From NCBI GenBank assembly GCA_030710605.1, contig CP092870.1, positions 19,134,684-19,198,683 of the forward strand: a DNA stretch of 64,000 nt, written 5' to 3'. The stretch is from Cordylochernes scorpioides (Eukaryota > Arthropoda > Arachnida > Pseudoscorpiones > Chernetidae). How positions within the stretch are numbered: the first letter of the stretch is position 1; each line of letters opens with the position of its first letter. Shown here piece after piece: positions 1 to 11,614 of the stretch. The notes under the pieces are model-generated. The model saw only the letters and a list, made by a program, of their open reading frames with translations, was not told the origin of the DNA and searched no databases. A program made the position numbers and the translations under genes.

Positions 1-1355
1 TTTATAACGGAAAAGAGACATAATTATCTACATATCACCTTTTTGGATAAACGAGAATATTGTTCAATTTTCCACTACCCAACATTTATCCAATCATTAA
101 TGACCTTTAATTATATTCTAAATTTTATATAAAATCTTGAATAATTAGTTTTATTTTTATCTTTCAATTATACATAGTCCAACATTATTTAAAAAAAAAA
201 AAACTTGAATCAAATTTACTTTTATTTTTCATAATATTATTTTAGTAGTGAAAAACATTGTTTGTTTTCCAAAAATCATTTTCAATTTATTATTATATTT
301 TAATATATTACATGTTTGATTTTGTCCACGTACACTTTTTTTTACCCGCAATCATATTTCTATCTTTTTATTCACTATATTTTATATTTGTTTGAATAGC
401 TTTATTAGATGCCATTGTTTATCATCATCTATCGGGCATCTACAACAATCGTTTTCAACAATCATATTCTTTAACCAATTCCCTATACTTTATTATTACT
501 ATCTTTTTCAGCCATTACTTCAGATCAACGTAGAAAAACGACAGTACTGCTTGACAATTTTTTTTAATTTCGTATTTCAACAAACTCTTTGAACACAGTT
601 CCCCAGATTTAAAAATCCCAACTTCTGGCCTGAACACGCTTCAAGAGTTCATTTCAATCATCCGCAGAGCACAATCACCAACGCATGCACAAAGCGTTCA
701 CTTTTTCAACTTTCAACTTTTTTATCAGCTCTAGCGGATCACAATCAACCTTTGATTTCGAGTCAAGTCAGACCACCTACTGTCGCTACAACAATTCTAC
801 TTATCGCATGGCTCTATTCCACTCCTTTCCCAATCATATAAATAAACAACTTTTCTTCAACAACTTTTAACTCAATAGCCCTAAATGGCGACAAAGCACT
901 GTAACCTTTATATAGGATCGCAAGTGAAACATTGCTTGGGAAGACGCTCAAGTCTATATCCTCGCTTTGCACCTGGATCTAAGTATTTGGTTTACATGTG
1001 CACGCCTAACAATTGCATATTCTTTAACCCCTAACCCTTTCTAACACACACCCGCCCGCCAATAATATCTTAGAATTTTTGATTCTCTTTCACATAATCA
1101 TATCATTATGTATTTAATTTAAACAACGGTTTTATCTAAAATATTATCTTTTTATATAACCAATATTATAACTTTTTAATTGAACTAGCTTTATTTTTAT
1201 TATTTTCAGATATATCCAAACATATCATCTTGTTATAGCCCTTTCTAACCCTCACAGTTAAAATTAATTAAAAGAAATTTTAATTACTTACCTGTGTTAG
1301 AGAGGCTTTACCCGCTTAAACCCGGATAAACCCTTTCACTCCCGGGGCCCATCTA
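1..1355 (+). mobile_element. Gypsy A copy 2: 3' non-coding region (partial, runs off window)
   Basis: AT-rich sequence with no convincing ORF. It is the inverted counterpart of about 3,453-4,560, the stretch between pol and the 3' LTR of the full Gypsy A copy, and shares long near-matching tracts with it (for example around 640-900 versus the complement of 3,900-4,180). The two copies have diverged by point changes and indels, including an extra AT-rich segment near 120-300. It runs directly into an LTR at 1,356, so it is the 3' end of a second, + strand element whose coding part lies outside the window. The short ORFs here are conserved only as far as the DNA is. Confidence 0.7.
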
Positions 1356-2149
1356 TGGTAATTTAAACCAACAACCCCATATTGTATATAACTTATAACA
1401 AGATTTTCATGTTGTATAATTGAAACACATCTGTAAATAATTATACGCATTATTGACATGTGTCATTACATCATCATATGTAATGTACTTTGTACAAACT
1501 GAGGATAAATAAATAAAACTCTGTAATAGATTAAGAGTTGAGCTAAGGCAGAGATCGAGCATATAGCAGTCCCAAAACAACAAGGTCTAAAGATGGAAAC
1601 TGCCACGGCGCCAGTGTAGAATTTCGCCAGACGATCCACGCCCCTGTCGCACATCTGCTGAAATGCAATACTCCCTTTCTCGGAAAAGATATAAAAGGCC
1701 TCCGTCCTAGCCAAAAATACAGTCTCTTCACCATCAGCGCGAGCCCTCGTCGGTTGTCACCAAGGTACTCCTCATCCACCATGTAGACCAGTAAGAACTC
1801 TTCTATCTCCATCTTTCGCTCCTAGCTCAACTTTTATCTGTTCACGGAACCTTCCTAGTGCAACTGTGTCTTCGTTTTTTTGTATGGACATTCCAAAGCT
1901 TTTCACTCTGCCTCGACCACGACTGCCTGTACTCTGTGAGAACTGTTAAATGTCTCTCAAGGTGCAGAGAGGTACTGGAAAACTCTTCACGCCCTGAGAC
2001 TGTCCCTCTCCGTTACTACAGGTTTGCCCCTTTTGGTTACCATACCACAGCGAGAGACCCTCGGTTACCACAGTATAGCGAGAGTCGACAGGATTCTACG
2101 AGAGGCTACAGGACTTCATCACATATTCAGTCGACAGGACCTCACCACA
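1356..2149 (+). repeat. LTR (3' LTR) of Gypsy A copy 2
   Basis: Begins TGGTAATTTAAACC and ends CACCACA (TG...CA). It matches the 784-bp LTRs of the full copy in inverted orientation, with substitutions and a different arrangement of the short AGTCGACAGGA repeats near its 3' end. It lies tail-to-tail with the 3' LTR at 2,669. Confidence 0.75.
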
Positions 2150-2668
2150 TATATATATATTTTCATTTTTAAAATGTAAATTCCACCCATCCTGTGCCGT
2201 CTAGGTGAATGTTCGAAATATTTTAGCCTATATTCTACGAGTTTTATATTTATTTTCAAAATACTGCTCTAGAGGTGTCACCAATCTCTTATATTACTTA
2301 CTATAAATCTTCAAGCCTTTTTAATTATCATGATATACTATAGAATATATATACATGTCATAATTTGTATAATATCAGAGATGTATAATTTATTTTCGCC
2401 AAAATAAGTATGTGAATATGTCAATCTTGTGTCAAAATGTAAATATGCAAATTCATCCATCTATAAAAACTGTACAAAAATAAACGTGGCAGACATCGCG
2501 GGCGAATGCTACGGCACGTCGCGGGTGCGCTGCTCACCTGGCTGGAACTAATTCTTGGGGATTGTAAGCATAACAGTTGCACCCTTCCATTCGATCACGA
2601 CATATATATATATATTATACAATCTAAAAACTTAAATATTTCTATATTTTAAAATATATATATATATA
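2150..2668. other. Spacer between two Gypsy A copies
   Basis: AT-rich, bounded on both sides by (TA)n runs. A slightly GC-richer patch lies near 2,490-2,560. No gene, tRNA or recognisable repeat end was seen. Confidence 0.5.
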
Positions 2669-3452
2669 TGTAATATTGTGTTGAGTCGACTTATCTTGTG
2701 ATTAGGGATCCTGTCGACTCTCTGTAATAATGCGTTGGAGTTCTGGTTGACTCTTGTAGAACCTCGTCGACTCTCGCTATAAGTTGTGGCAACCGAGGGT
2801 CAAACCTGTAGTAACCGAGAGGGACAGTCAGGGCGTGGAGAGTTTTCCAGTACCTCTCTGCACCTTGTAGGACCTTTAACAGTTCTCACAAAGTACAGGC
2901 AGTCGTGGTCGAGGCAGAGTGGAAAACTGGGGAATGTCCACACACACAAAACGAAGCGACACAGTTGAAAGAAAGTTCCTTGAATAGATAAAAAGTCGAG
3001 CCAAAAGCAAGATGGAGATCGAGAAGGTTTCTTACTGTTTTACATGGTCGATGAGTTGGTGACAACCGGCGATAAGGGGTGACGCTGACCGGAACTGACT
3101 GGAACTGACTAACTCTGTTGCTAAGGCCGGTCTTATTTATACCACTTTTTGGACCAGGAAGGGGACCAGGAAGTATTGCCTTTCTGCACGTGTCCGTAAA
3201 TCGACACTGGCACCAGTCTGTTGGCTTCCATCTATCTTTAGAAGTTACTTTGTGATTCTCTCTCTGGCTCTTAACTCAGCTTTTAATCTATTATATATTT
3301 TTATTTGTTCATCCTCAGTACATTACATTTGGTGATGCAAGGAGACATGTCAATTATGCATATAATTAGTTATAGTTTATAATTAGTTCTATATACAACA
3401 TGACAATCTTGTTATAAATTACATAATATAGGGTTATTGGTTTAAATTATCA
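2669..3452 (-). repeat. 3' LTR of Gypsy A
   Basis: 784 bp, apparently identical to 9,809-10,592. In element orientation it starts TGATAATTTAAACC and ends AATATTACA. Confidence 0.92.
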
Positions 3453-5482
3453 TAGATGGGCCCCGTGAGTGAAAGGGTTTATCCGGGTTTAAGCGGGTAA
3501 AGCCTCTCTAACACAGGTAAGTAATTAAAATTTCTTTTAATTAATTAAAACTGTGAGGGTAAAGGGCTATAACAAGATGTTTATTTGGCTATATCTGAAA
3601 ATTGTAAAAATAAAACTTAGGTTTAATTTAAAAGTTATGATATTCATTATAAAAGAGAACTGTAGATAAAACATTTGTTTGCTAAAAAAATAATGATGAT
3701 AACAAATGATGTTCTAAAAGATTGTTGGCGGGCGTTGGAAAGGGTTAGGGGTTGAAGAATATGCAATTGTAAGTGTTGCACAGACAATCAAATACTGAGA
3801 TCCAGGTGCAAAGCGAGGATATAGACTTGTGCGTCTTCCTAGGCAATGTTTCACCTGTGATCCTGTATAAGGTTACAGTGCTTTGTCACAATTGTAGGGT
3901 TATTGGGTTGAAAAGTTGTTGAAGAAAAGAATTAATATGATTGAAAGGGGTGGTAGAGCCATGCGATAAGTAGAATTGTTGTAGCGACAGTAGGTGGTCT
4001 GACTTGACTTGAAATCAAAGGTTGATTGTGGTCCGCAAGAGTTGAAAAATTGAAAGTTGGAAAAAGTGAACGCTTTGTGCATGCGTTGGTGATGTGCTCT
4101 GCGGATGATTGAGATAAACTTTTGAAACGTGTTCAGACCAAAAAGTCGAGACTTGTACTTCTGGGGAACTGTGTTCAAAGAGTTTGTTGAATTACGAAAT
4201 CAAAAGAAAAAATGTCAAGCAGTACTGTCATTTCTACTATGGTTCGAAGCAATGGCTGAAATAGGTAGTGAAAAAAAAGTATAGGGAAGTGATTAGTAAG
4301 TAGGATTATTGAAAAACGAGTGTTGTATGCCCGGTAGTTGCTGATAAATAAACATTGTCATATAATAAAGTTATTTAAACAAAAATATAGTGAATAAAAA
4401 GATAGAAATATGATTGCGGATAACAACAGTATAAGGGAATAAGATCAAACATGTAATATACAAAAGACATAATAATGAATTAGCAAAATATAAAAGATAT
4501 AAGGTTATTAATGATTAGATAAATGTTAAGTAGTAACAAATGGAGAAAAAAATGTCTCTTTTGAAGAAAAGTTAAAAGAAAACAAAAAATATTCGTTCCT
4601 GAAAAAAAAGAAAGGAACATATTCACACAATGTCTAGGTATAGGTCCAAGATTATTGGTGTCTTTAGTTTGACCTATGGGGAGGCAATGTGGCCCTATGT
4701 CGCTTTGGTCCGGTCTGAGAAGTTGGTCTTTGCCAGATCTTCCCGATTATATTATGTGAGACCAGACGGGGAGCGATCTTGATCCCTAAAAATGATGTAG
4801 TGTAGTGGAAGATGGGGACTTTGGATACATGAAGTGTGTAGTGCATGTCTTAGGCGCTAAAAAGATTGCAGAGCGTTTTATGCAGTTTGGTCTGCAAAAT
4901 TTTTAGGTGAGCCTACCCAAACGCCGGCTTGTTACGCTTGGGAAAAAATCATTTAAACTATTAATTTAACAGATCTTTTTTCCATGTAACATTGCGTTAC
5001 CTATGGGGAAATGAGAGGTTAAATTCTTTTTTATTCCTAACGAATGAGCCGGTAATGTTGTGTTTGTTCGTTTTATAAAAAACGTACCCAAAAGTCATAT
5101 AATTGAATGATTGTTCTTTTGCGTCAAAAAAAAATCCACACTGGGCGTGCAAACAATGTAAAAGTTGTAAAACACACGATGATAATTAAAGATATAAAGT
5201 TTAATGATATTTTTTTCAATATTAAAATTCAAATTAATAAGTGAATTGGGTAATTATTGGTAAGTCAATTAGTTTTAGGTGCTGCAATCTATTCGTCCCG
5301 CGAGTTGGATCACGTGTCAGGTACAGGCGAACTGCAACTGGAGGTGTCATTTTAACATGGCGGTTGCCCTTTGATGCCGACCGGCGTAGCTGGGTTGTTT
5401 ATTGATGTAGGCGAACGTTGTGAGTCACCCTGCTGGCTGGAAGAAAATTCCTCTGCCTCCACTCTGGCAGTTTGTTTCTATC
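3453..5482 (-). other. Non-coding region between pol and 3' LTR of Gypsy A
   Basis: About 2 kb without a long ORF, so there is no visible env. The part next to the LTR recurs in copy 2 (1-1,355) and belongs to the family. No clear polypurine tract precedes the LTR: the adjoining bases are CACGGGGCCCATCTA. On the + strand a consensus splice donor, CAG|GTAAGT, lies near 3,515-3,523, antisense to the element, and is retained in copy 2. Confidence 0.65.
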
Positions 5483-6004
5483 CTAATTGAAAATACTGGG
5501 ATTTAAATGTAAAAAAGGCTGTGAGCTTGTAGGCGGTATAATTCGGAATAATTGTGTTTCAAAGATATCTGGAGTCAAATGATTGAATTCAATGAAATAT
5601 ACATCTTGAGGCAATCGCTGTGGGTGTTGAACGAATCGGGGCTGTGGAGGTGTTATGTACAACACATCCTCTGTGTAATATTTTAATTTATTGACATGTA
5701 TGGTGTCACTGTCTCTATTGAGTGGCTGATTTGGGCGATCTATTCGAACGACATTGGGTGAAATAATTTGAATTATTTTGTAGGGTCCAGTAAAATATGG
5801 TGCTAATTTACCTGTGTCGGGATGTCTGTAATTTTTTACCAAAACAAGATCATTCTCTTCGAAATGTGGTGTTCTGTGCTGCTTATCAAATGTTTCTTTA
5901 TCTTTTTTATGTTTATTTTGAGTACGAGAGCTTGCTATCTCTCGAGCTATATTTATCTCGGGATATGGGTTAAGATGAGTTCTTAGATCTGGGGGGGATA
6001 ACAT
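5483..6004 (-). pseudogene. pol: Gypsy A integrase C-terminal part
   Basis: 173 codons carrying the integrase C-terminal SH3-like region typical of Gypsy (NDLVLVKNYR, PYFTGPYKIIQI, VRIDRP) and an extended tail. It overlaps the end of the upstream integrase frame at a run of seven C residues in element orientation (near 5,991-5,997), where a change in run length would join the two frames. There is no reason to treat it as a separate gene, since the ATG is internal. This is either a frameshift mutation or a sequencing error in the homopolymer. Confidence 0.8.
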
Positions 6005-6679
6005 TGAACATTAAGTAGGTAGGTGGAAAACTTGTGACAGAATGGGGTGTGTTATTGTACGTCTGAGTGACGCGTTTAACTAGTTGAGTCCAGGAAGCTT
6101 TCGGATTTTCTAGATAAGCTAGTCTGAGCTTGCCTGTAATGGTCGCATTTAAGCGTTCTATTAAACCGTTTGCTTGTAGATTATTGCTGGTAGTTAGAAG
6201 AGGTTGTATACCATGCCTTATTAGAAATTTACGGAATTTTTCTGAGGTAAAAGCGGGCGCTCTGTCAGATAACAGACGTTTTGGAGATCCTTGCTGTAGT
6301 ACAGTCTTGAGGGTTTGAATGTACGTTAGGGTACTGGTGGACTTCGATGGAAAGGTCCAAGCATATCGCGTTAAATGATCCACTATTACGTGTAGATAGG
6401 TCTTGGAGTGTCCATATTTCGAAAATCCAGCTATGGTATCTATAGAGATTAAGTCGAATGGTTGTTGAGGTGGTGGAATTTGTCCGAGGGCACCATAGGG
6501 TTTACCTTTGGGCCTTTTAATGATTTGGCAGGTGTGACACGACCTGACAAATTTTTCTATAGATTTAGAGATACCTTTCCAGTAGTACTGGGTAGTAATT
6601 ATGCGGGTCATCTGAGAGATGCCTGGGTGGTTATATTCTTGGTGAACTTTGTTCATGAGAGTATGTTGCAGGGTTTCGG
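5970..6679 (-). pseudogene. pol: Gypsy A integrase (zinc and catalytic domains)
   Basis: Integrase inserts retroelement cDNA into the genome. The HHCC zinc motif is visible (HQEYNH then SCHTC), followed by the DDE core: D in SIDTIAG, D in LLSDRAP and E in GLIERLN, each with the normal surrounding sequence. All catalytic residues are present. Its frame is closed just upstream by TAA codons. The expected preceding residues lie in another frame, so a one-base shift sits near 6,656-6,660. A second shift at the downstream C-run separates it from its C-terminal domain. Confidence 0.85.
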
Positions 6680-6910
6680 GAATTATTATTTTAGTTACAC
6701 CTTTTCGTGTAATGGTATGTAAGCCGTTTGTATCAATGTTGAAGGGGGATGCTGTTGGTTGATGTTGTTTTATAATATCAGTACTGATAAATCCTACAAA
6801 GGGGTTTCTTGAGAGTAAATCTGCCTCATACTGTTGACTGCCTTTGATGTAGTGTATTTCGTAATTATAGGTAGATAGTCTCAGGCTCCATCTAAATAGT
6901 CGGCCTGACG
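6680..6910 (-). pseudogene. pol: Gypsy A RNase H tail and linker (frameshifted segment)
   Basis: An open frame without ATG that continues the RNase H domain (SGRLFRWSLRL, then YIKGSQQYEADLLSR), the canonical end of Ty3/Gypsy RNase H, and the linker to integrase. It is offset from the upstream pol frame by one base at a run of seven A residues in element orientation (near 6,911-6,917). Confidence 0.75.
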
Positions 6911-8709
6911 GATTTTTTTATAGTTTTAAGCCATTGTAAAGCTTGATGGTCTGTGTATATGGTGAATTTTATACCAGTGAGGTATATTCGGAATTTGTCT
7001 ACACTTTCGACGATGGCGAGGCACTCAAGTTCGGAAACGGTGTAGTTTCTCTCATGTGCCCTAAGGGCGCGGCTAAAATATTGCACAGGATGTATTTGTC
7101 CGTCTGGGTGTACCTGTTTGAGTATGCCGGCAATCCCTTGGGTGGATGCGTCGCAATAAAGGCGGCATGGTAAACCGACTTGATACAAGTGTAGTACTGG
7201 TTTACTGGTTAAACTCTCTTTGAGAGTGGTGTAAGCTTGTTGACAGTCTGTGTTCCAATTCCATTTTACATCCTTTTTAAGTAGTTTATTTAAAGGTGCT
7301 CGTAAGCGGGCATAATCTGCTATAAACTTATTATAAACATTTACTGCTCCTAAAAATGATTGTAGTGTTTTTTGATTGTTAGGTGGTTTTATGGCATTTA
7401 TAGTATCAAGGTTGCGCGTCTGCGGTGCATAAGTACCTGCGGTAACAGTGTATCCTAAGAAATCTATTTTTGTTTTAAAAAATGAACATTTATTATAATT
7501 AAGTTTGATGTTTTCGTGTTGACACACTGTTAGAAATTGTTGTAGGTGTTGTAGATGATCCTCTAGGGTGTCAGAAAAATTAATAAAATTGTCGAAGTAA
7601 TGGGTAACAAAATTTAGTTTATATTTTTGCATGACCTGGTTTATGGCACGATGGTATATCTGTGGTGAATTTTTAAATCCGTAAGGAAGTCTACAAAATT
7701 CGTACTGACTATCTAACGTCACGAAAGCTAGTAGATTACGTGAGTTAGGTTCTATTTCCACTTGCCAATATGCGGATGCTATATCTACAGAAGAGTAATA
7801 TTTGGCTTTTGACAATTTGTCAAGAATGGTTTCTATTAAGGGTAAAGGATGTACGTCTGGAGCGATGATTTCATTAAGTTTTCTGTAATCAATACAGAAA
7901 CGTTTCGTTTGGTCACGTTTGGTAACAAGCGTTATGGGACTGGCATAAGGTGAAACTGACGGGGCAATGATTCCATATTGGAGCATTTGTTCTATTTGGG
8001 TTTGTATTTCTTGTTGGTCGTGTAGTGGCACTCTATATGGGCGTAATGCTATTATTTTATCTGTGGTGGTATTGATTTTTACCGGTGGTATGTTCAATTT
8101 GGGCACATTGTATTTATTAGTAGAGAACACTTGTGAGAATTCATATAGAAATCGGTGGAGTTCGTGTGGACAATGTTCTAACTGTGGTGCCGCATTAGAA
8201 GGTATAGAAATCTCAATATCATGGGTAGGAGATATAGGGGGTGAACATATAATTGGAGTAGAGTCCGCCACGTGTAAACAGGACTGGTGCGAGGGGAAAG
8301 TGGTAAACATATCAGTTTCCCTCGGTTGAGTGGAACATAAATCCTGTTTGCACTTGGTGAACTTATAGACATTCGTTGGGAGAGCATCATTATTTTGATA
8401 AATTTGATTATTAAAATCTATAATTAATTTAAATATTTTAAGGGTATTAATAGATAAAATACCAAAAGGTAGTGAGGCTTCTACTATAAAAAAATTTAGT
8501 TTTTGGGTGAGGTTACCGATTTTAAGTTTTAAAAAAATATATCCAAGGGTATTTACATTGTGTGCTATTGCATTTATAGTTAAACTGTACTGATGGATAA
8601 TAATTTTATAGGGTAATCTATTTTCTATGGTTCTTAAAATATCTAAGTTAAGTAGGTTTATAGATGCTCCCGTGTCTATTAAAAAGGGCAAGTTTACATT
8701 TGGTGACAA
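6892..8709 (-). pseudogene. pol: Gypsy A protease - reverse transcriptase - RNase H
   Basis: 605 codons. An aspartic protease signature (FLIDTGASINLLN) lies near residue 10. The RT domain spans about 215-400 (YRVPLHDQQ, FCIDYRKLN, SVDIASAYWQVEI, FCRLPYGFKNSPQIY), then RNase H (LYCDASTQGIAG, FTIYTDHQALQWL). The RT catalytic box reads YFDN instead of YxDD: the second metal-binding aspartate codon is AAT, one transition from GAT. The frame is open only from a TTG-containing stretch, just past a TGA at 8,716-8,718 and about 17 bp after the gag stop. Expression would therefore need recoding or re-initiation. The frame ends prematurely in RNase H at the A-run. This copy probably lacks RT activity. 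Confidence 0.88.
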
Positions 8710-8731
8710 TTCAGTTCATATTATTAATTGT

Positions 8732-9724
8732 TCAACGAAAATAAGTTTCAGGTTTTCCTACCGTTGAGCTGCTCGCAGGGCTTGCAGAGTCGTCTTGGCT
8801 TGCAGCTTGGACTTGGGGAACATGGCTCGGAGGTTGGACCTTGGGCTGGGTGTGGGTACCACGTTTTGGTACAGTGGTTGTGTGTGGTCGGGCGCTGTAG
8901 ACTGGGCGTGTTTGGTCCCGTGGGAACCGTTGTCCACACTGGGAGTGCCAGTGCATGGCATTGCAATACTTGCAAGGCGAGGGGGGAGGTGTAACTGGGT
9001 ATGTTACACGTGATGGCCGCTGGCTGTTGTACCGCGGTGGTGGGTTGTGGTAGGTGGGGTGTGGAGCCTTGTCTACTTGGCGCTGGTTCACTGCACTGGT
9101 GGCACACTGAGTTATTCTTGACACTAGGTCGAACCATTCCTTAATGGTGTTTGGCTGCACAGTTGCGACTAATCGCTGGTCTGCGACGGGTAGTCCGTCG
9201 GTCAGAGATTCGATTAAAATGTCGGCGGGTAGGTCGAGTTTCATACCCATAACAGTTTTGTTTTGGTAGTAGTTTTCTAGGGACATTTGGGGTGTCATTT
9301 TGATTGCCAAAAAGCGTGCAAACGACGCTTCTGTCGTTGCTGGGAATAAGTCTATCAATCTCTGGCGGGCTTCAATATAATATAACCTATCTAACCGTAG
9401 GCTTCGGAAATATTGGAGGGGCTTACCTTGTAGGTAGCAGGGTAATTTGCGTAGGCGATCTGTGTAGGTCAGTTCAGTTCGGTCTGCTTGGGCATCGAAG
9501 TTGTCGAAAAAGCTTTGGGCTTCAAAAGTACCATCGTATGGACTTACGTCTATCTCCCTAGGAGATCGGGCTACCAGTAACTTACTCAGGGCATCGGCGA
9601 TCTGTGTCAGCGGGTCTGCGGAGGTATCTTGGGGCGGCGACGTTTCCTCCTCTTCCAATGTTGTCTCTTGTTTGGGGATAGTTTGTTCGGCTGTATCGTT
9701 GGACGGGTTGGTTTGCTCCTCCAT
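8732..9724 (-). CDS. gag: Gypsy A Gag
   Basis: 330 codons starting with ATG about 85 bp inside the 5' LTR. The N-terminus is acidic and Pro/Thr-rich. The middle resembles the Gypsy capsid region (SPYDGTFEAQSFFDNFDAQA, then RLRKLPCYLQGKPLQYF). A zinc knuckle variant, CKYCNAMHWHSQC, gives C-x2-C-x3-H-x4-C spacing rather than the retroviral x4-x4. A basic, Pro/Gln-rich tail follows. Gag would form the particle that packages element RNA. The ORF is intact, unlike pol. The function is inferred from position, knuckle and neighbour. Confidence 0.85.
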   Translation of the reverse strand: MEEQTNPSNDTAEQTIPKQETTLEEEETSPPQDTSADPLTQIADALSKLLVARSPREIDVSPYDGTFEAQSFFDNFDAQADRTELTYTDRLRKLPCYLQGKPLQYFRSLRLDRLYYIEARQRLIDLFPATTEASFARFLAIKMTPQMSLENYYQNKTVMGMKLDLPADILIESLTDGLPVADQRLVATVQPNTIKEWFDLVSRITQCATSAVNQRQVDKAPHPTYHNPPPRYNSQRPSRVTYPVTPPPSPCKYCNAMHWHSQCGQRFPRDQTRPVYSARPHTTTVPKRGTHTQPKVQPPSHVPQVQAASQDDSASPASSSTVGKPETYFR

Positions 9725-9789
9725 CTTGCTTCTTGGCTCTTTTCTATCTGGACAGTCTTTACCTTCTTCGTTGTGGTCTCCTTCGTTGT

Positions 9790-9808
9790 GGTAATCCTGT
9801 CGACTAAC
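9790..9808 (-). promoter_or_regulatory. Candidate primer-binding site of Gypsy A (tRNA-Ser-like, no TGG)
   Basis: The bases directly after the 5' LTR read GTTAGTCGACAGGATTACC in element orientation. They do not begin with the usual TGG. The core TAGTCGACAGGATT is complementary to what I recall of the 3' acceptor/T-arm of animal tRNA-Ser without CCA. This is inference from memory of tRNA sequences. Confidence 0.4.
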
Positions 9809-10592
9809 TGTAATATTGTGTTGAGTCGACTTATCTTGTGATTAGGGATCCTGTCGACTCTCTGTAATAATGCGTTGGAGTTCTGGTTGACTCTTGTAGA
9901 ACCTCGTCGACTCTCGCTATAAGTTGTGGCAACCGAGGGTCAAACCTGTAGTAACCGAGAGGGACAGTCAGGGCGTGGAGAGTTTTCCAGTACCTCTCTG
10001 CACCTTGTAGGACCTTTAACAGTTCTCACAAAGTACAGGCAGTCGTGGTCGAGGCAGAGTGGAAAACTGGGGAATGTCCACACACACAAAACGAAGCGAC
10101 ACAGTTGAAAGAAAGTTCCTTGAATAGATAAAAAGTCGAGCCAAAAGCAAGATGGAGATCGAGAAGGTTTCTTACTGTTTTACATGGTCGATGAGTTGGT
10201 GACAACCGGCGATAAGGGGTGACGCTGACCGGAACTGACTGGAACTGACTAACTCTGTTGCTAAGGCCGGTCTTATTTATACCACTTTTTGGACCAGGAA
10301 GGGGACCAGGAAGTATTGCCTTTCTGCACGTGTCCGTAAATCGACACTGGCACCAGTCTGTTGGCTTCCATCTATCTTTAGAAGTTACTTTGTGATTCTC
10401 TCTCTGGCTCTTAACTCAGCTTTTAATCTATTATATATTTTTATTTGTTCATCCTCAGTACATTACATTTGGTGATGCAAGGAGACATGTCAATTATGCA
10501 TATAATTAGTTATAGTTTATAATTAGTTCTATATACAACATGACAATCTTGTTATAAATTACATAATATAGGGTTATTGGTTTAAATTATCA
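9809..10592 (-). repeat. 5' LTR of Gypsy A
   Basis: 784 bp, apparently identical to 2,669-3,452. Flanked outside by TATATATA. Confidence 0.92.
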
Positions 10593-11610
10593 TATATATA
10601 TTTTTTATTCATCATATTTCAACTTTTTGGTTATCATCGTTTTTAGAATGACTGAGTTTTGTTCTAAATATGCGTAGTTAACATATCTATCTTTTTGAAT
10701 TACTGATATAGGATTAACTTTATAAATTCTATATATTGCGAAAATAACTAATGTGTAATATTTCCTCAAGTAATTGAAAAAAAAGCTGCTTGATGGTAAT
10801 TTTTTTTATCACGACTGCAGCCTCAACCCTTTATCTTATCGATGCTTTGTCTTATCAACCCTTTATCTAACAACAAACAAATTATTCATATATTTATATA
10901 TCAAATTGGGGTTGACTTACTGTGGGATTGTTGTGGACTCTATGTCGAATCCTGTCGAATTCTGTGATTGTTGTTGGTGGCGCAGTCTTGGTCGGGTGAA
11001 AAGGTTTCACAGGGGAAGAACGAGCACACCTGGATGGGGTAGAAAATAGACCTTGCGAAAGGGAGAGTGATGAGACTGGAGGAGGTACTTTGCCTTTCAC
11101 ATGATGGAGCGGACACTACCTTGGTTGGATCCTATGTTGAGCACACCCAGCTCATAGCACGGTCACCTACCTTCTTTTTTACTTCTTCTCCGAGATCATC
11201 GTCATCAACTCTCTATTCAACTTAGGACTATAACTGACCTTCTTCCCGGTTTATATATAAATGGAGTTTTCTTAACGAACATTGTTTTAACAATGTATCA
11301 GTAGCATCGAAGGTTTGTTGGTTGGAAGTTGGTCTGGAATAAATATACATCCACATCAACCAATAGTTTATTTAATTCTCAATGTTTCAGTAACCATCTG
11401 TCGCTCAGTAAGGTGATTCCCCTCAGGAGAGTGACAGCCAGTTACTGAAACGTCTATAATCATCAGTGTCAGTGAAATTTTATTAATATATCATTGTTAT
11501 CATCTAGCTATTTATCACAAAATATGTAAATTAGTTATTGATTTTTAGTTCGATATTTATATATATTGAAAATTGAGCAAAATCTATACTAAACATTTTT
11601 TAGAATAATT
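10593..11610. other. Intergenic; no gene recognised
   Basis: AT-rich with a GC-richer stretch near 10,920-11,160 holding no recognisable ORF. At 11,422-11,454 (+ strand) a decayed hammerhead-like string occurs: CTCAGGAG, a 6-bp stem-loop AGTGAC...GTTACT, then GAAACGTC. The first box deviates from CUGANGA at essential positions. Confidence 0.4.
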
Positions 11611-11614
11611 AATA

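Larger units (their letters stand above)
2669..10592 (-). mobile_element. Ty3/Gypsy LTR retrotransposon 'Gypsy A', full-length copy
   Basis: A complete - strand element: 5' LTR (9,809-10,592), gag, pol (protease, RT, RNase H, integrase), a ~2-kb non-coding 3' region and 3' LTR (2,669-3,452). The LTRs begin TG and end CA in element orientation and read as identical line by line. TATA flanks both ends as a possible 4-bp target duplication, weak evidence because the site is a TA run. The domain order PR-RT-RH-IN defines Ty3/Gypsy rather than Copia. Three frameshifts and an altered RT active site argue against autonomy of this copy as sequenced. Confidence 0.92.

Noticed and set aside
1466-2172. 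ORFs inside the Gypsy A LTRs (also 2,786-2,968 and 9,926-10,108)
   Set aside because: LTR sequence. The identical ORFs merely reflect identical LTRs.
3900-4178. 92-codon ORF shared in part with 685-870 in the other Gypsy A copy
   Set aside because: Similarity follows overall DNA similarity. Frames, starts and ends differ, and there is no family signature.
8748-9137. Long ORFs on both strands across gag
   Set aside because: Shadows of the Pro/Gln-rich gag frame.
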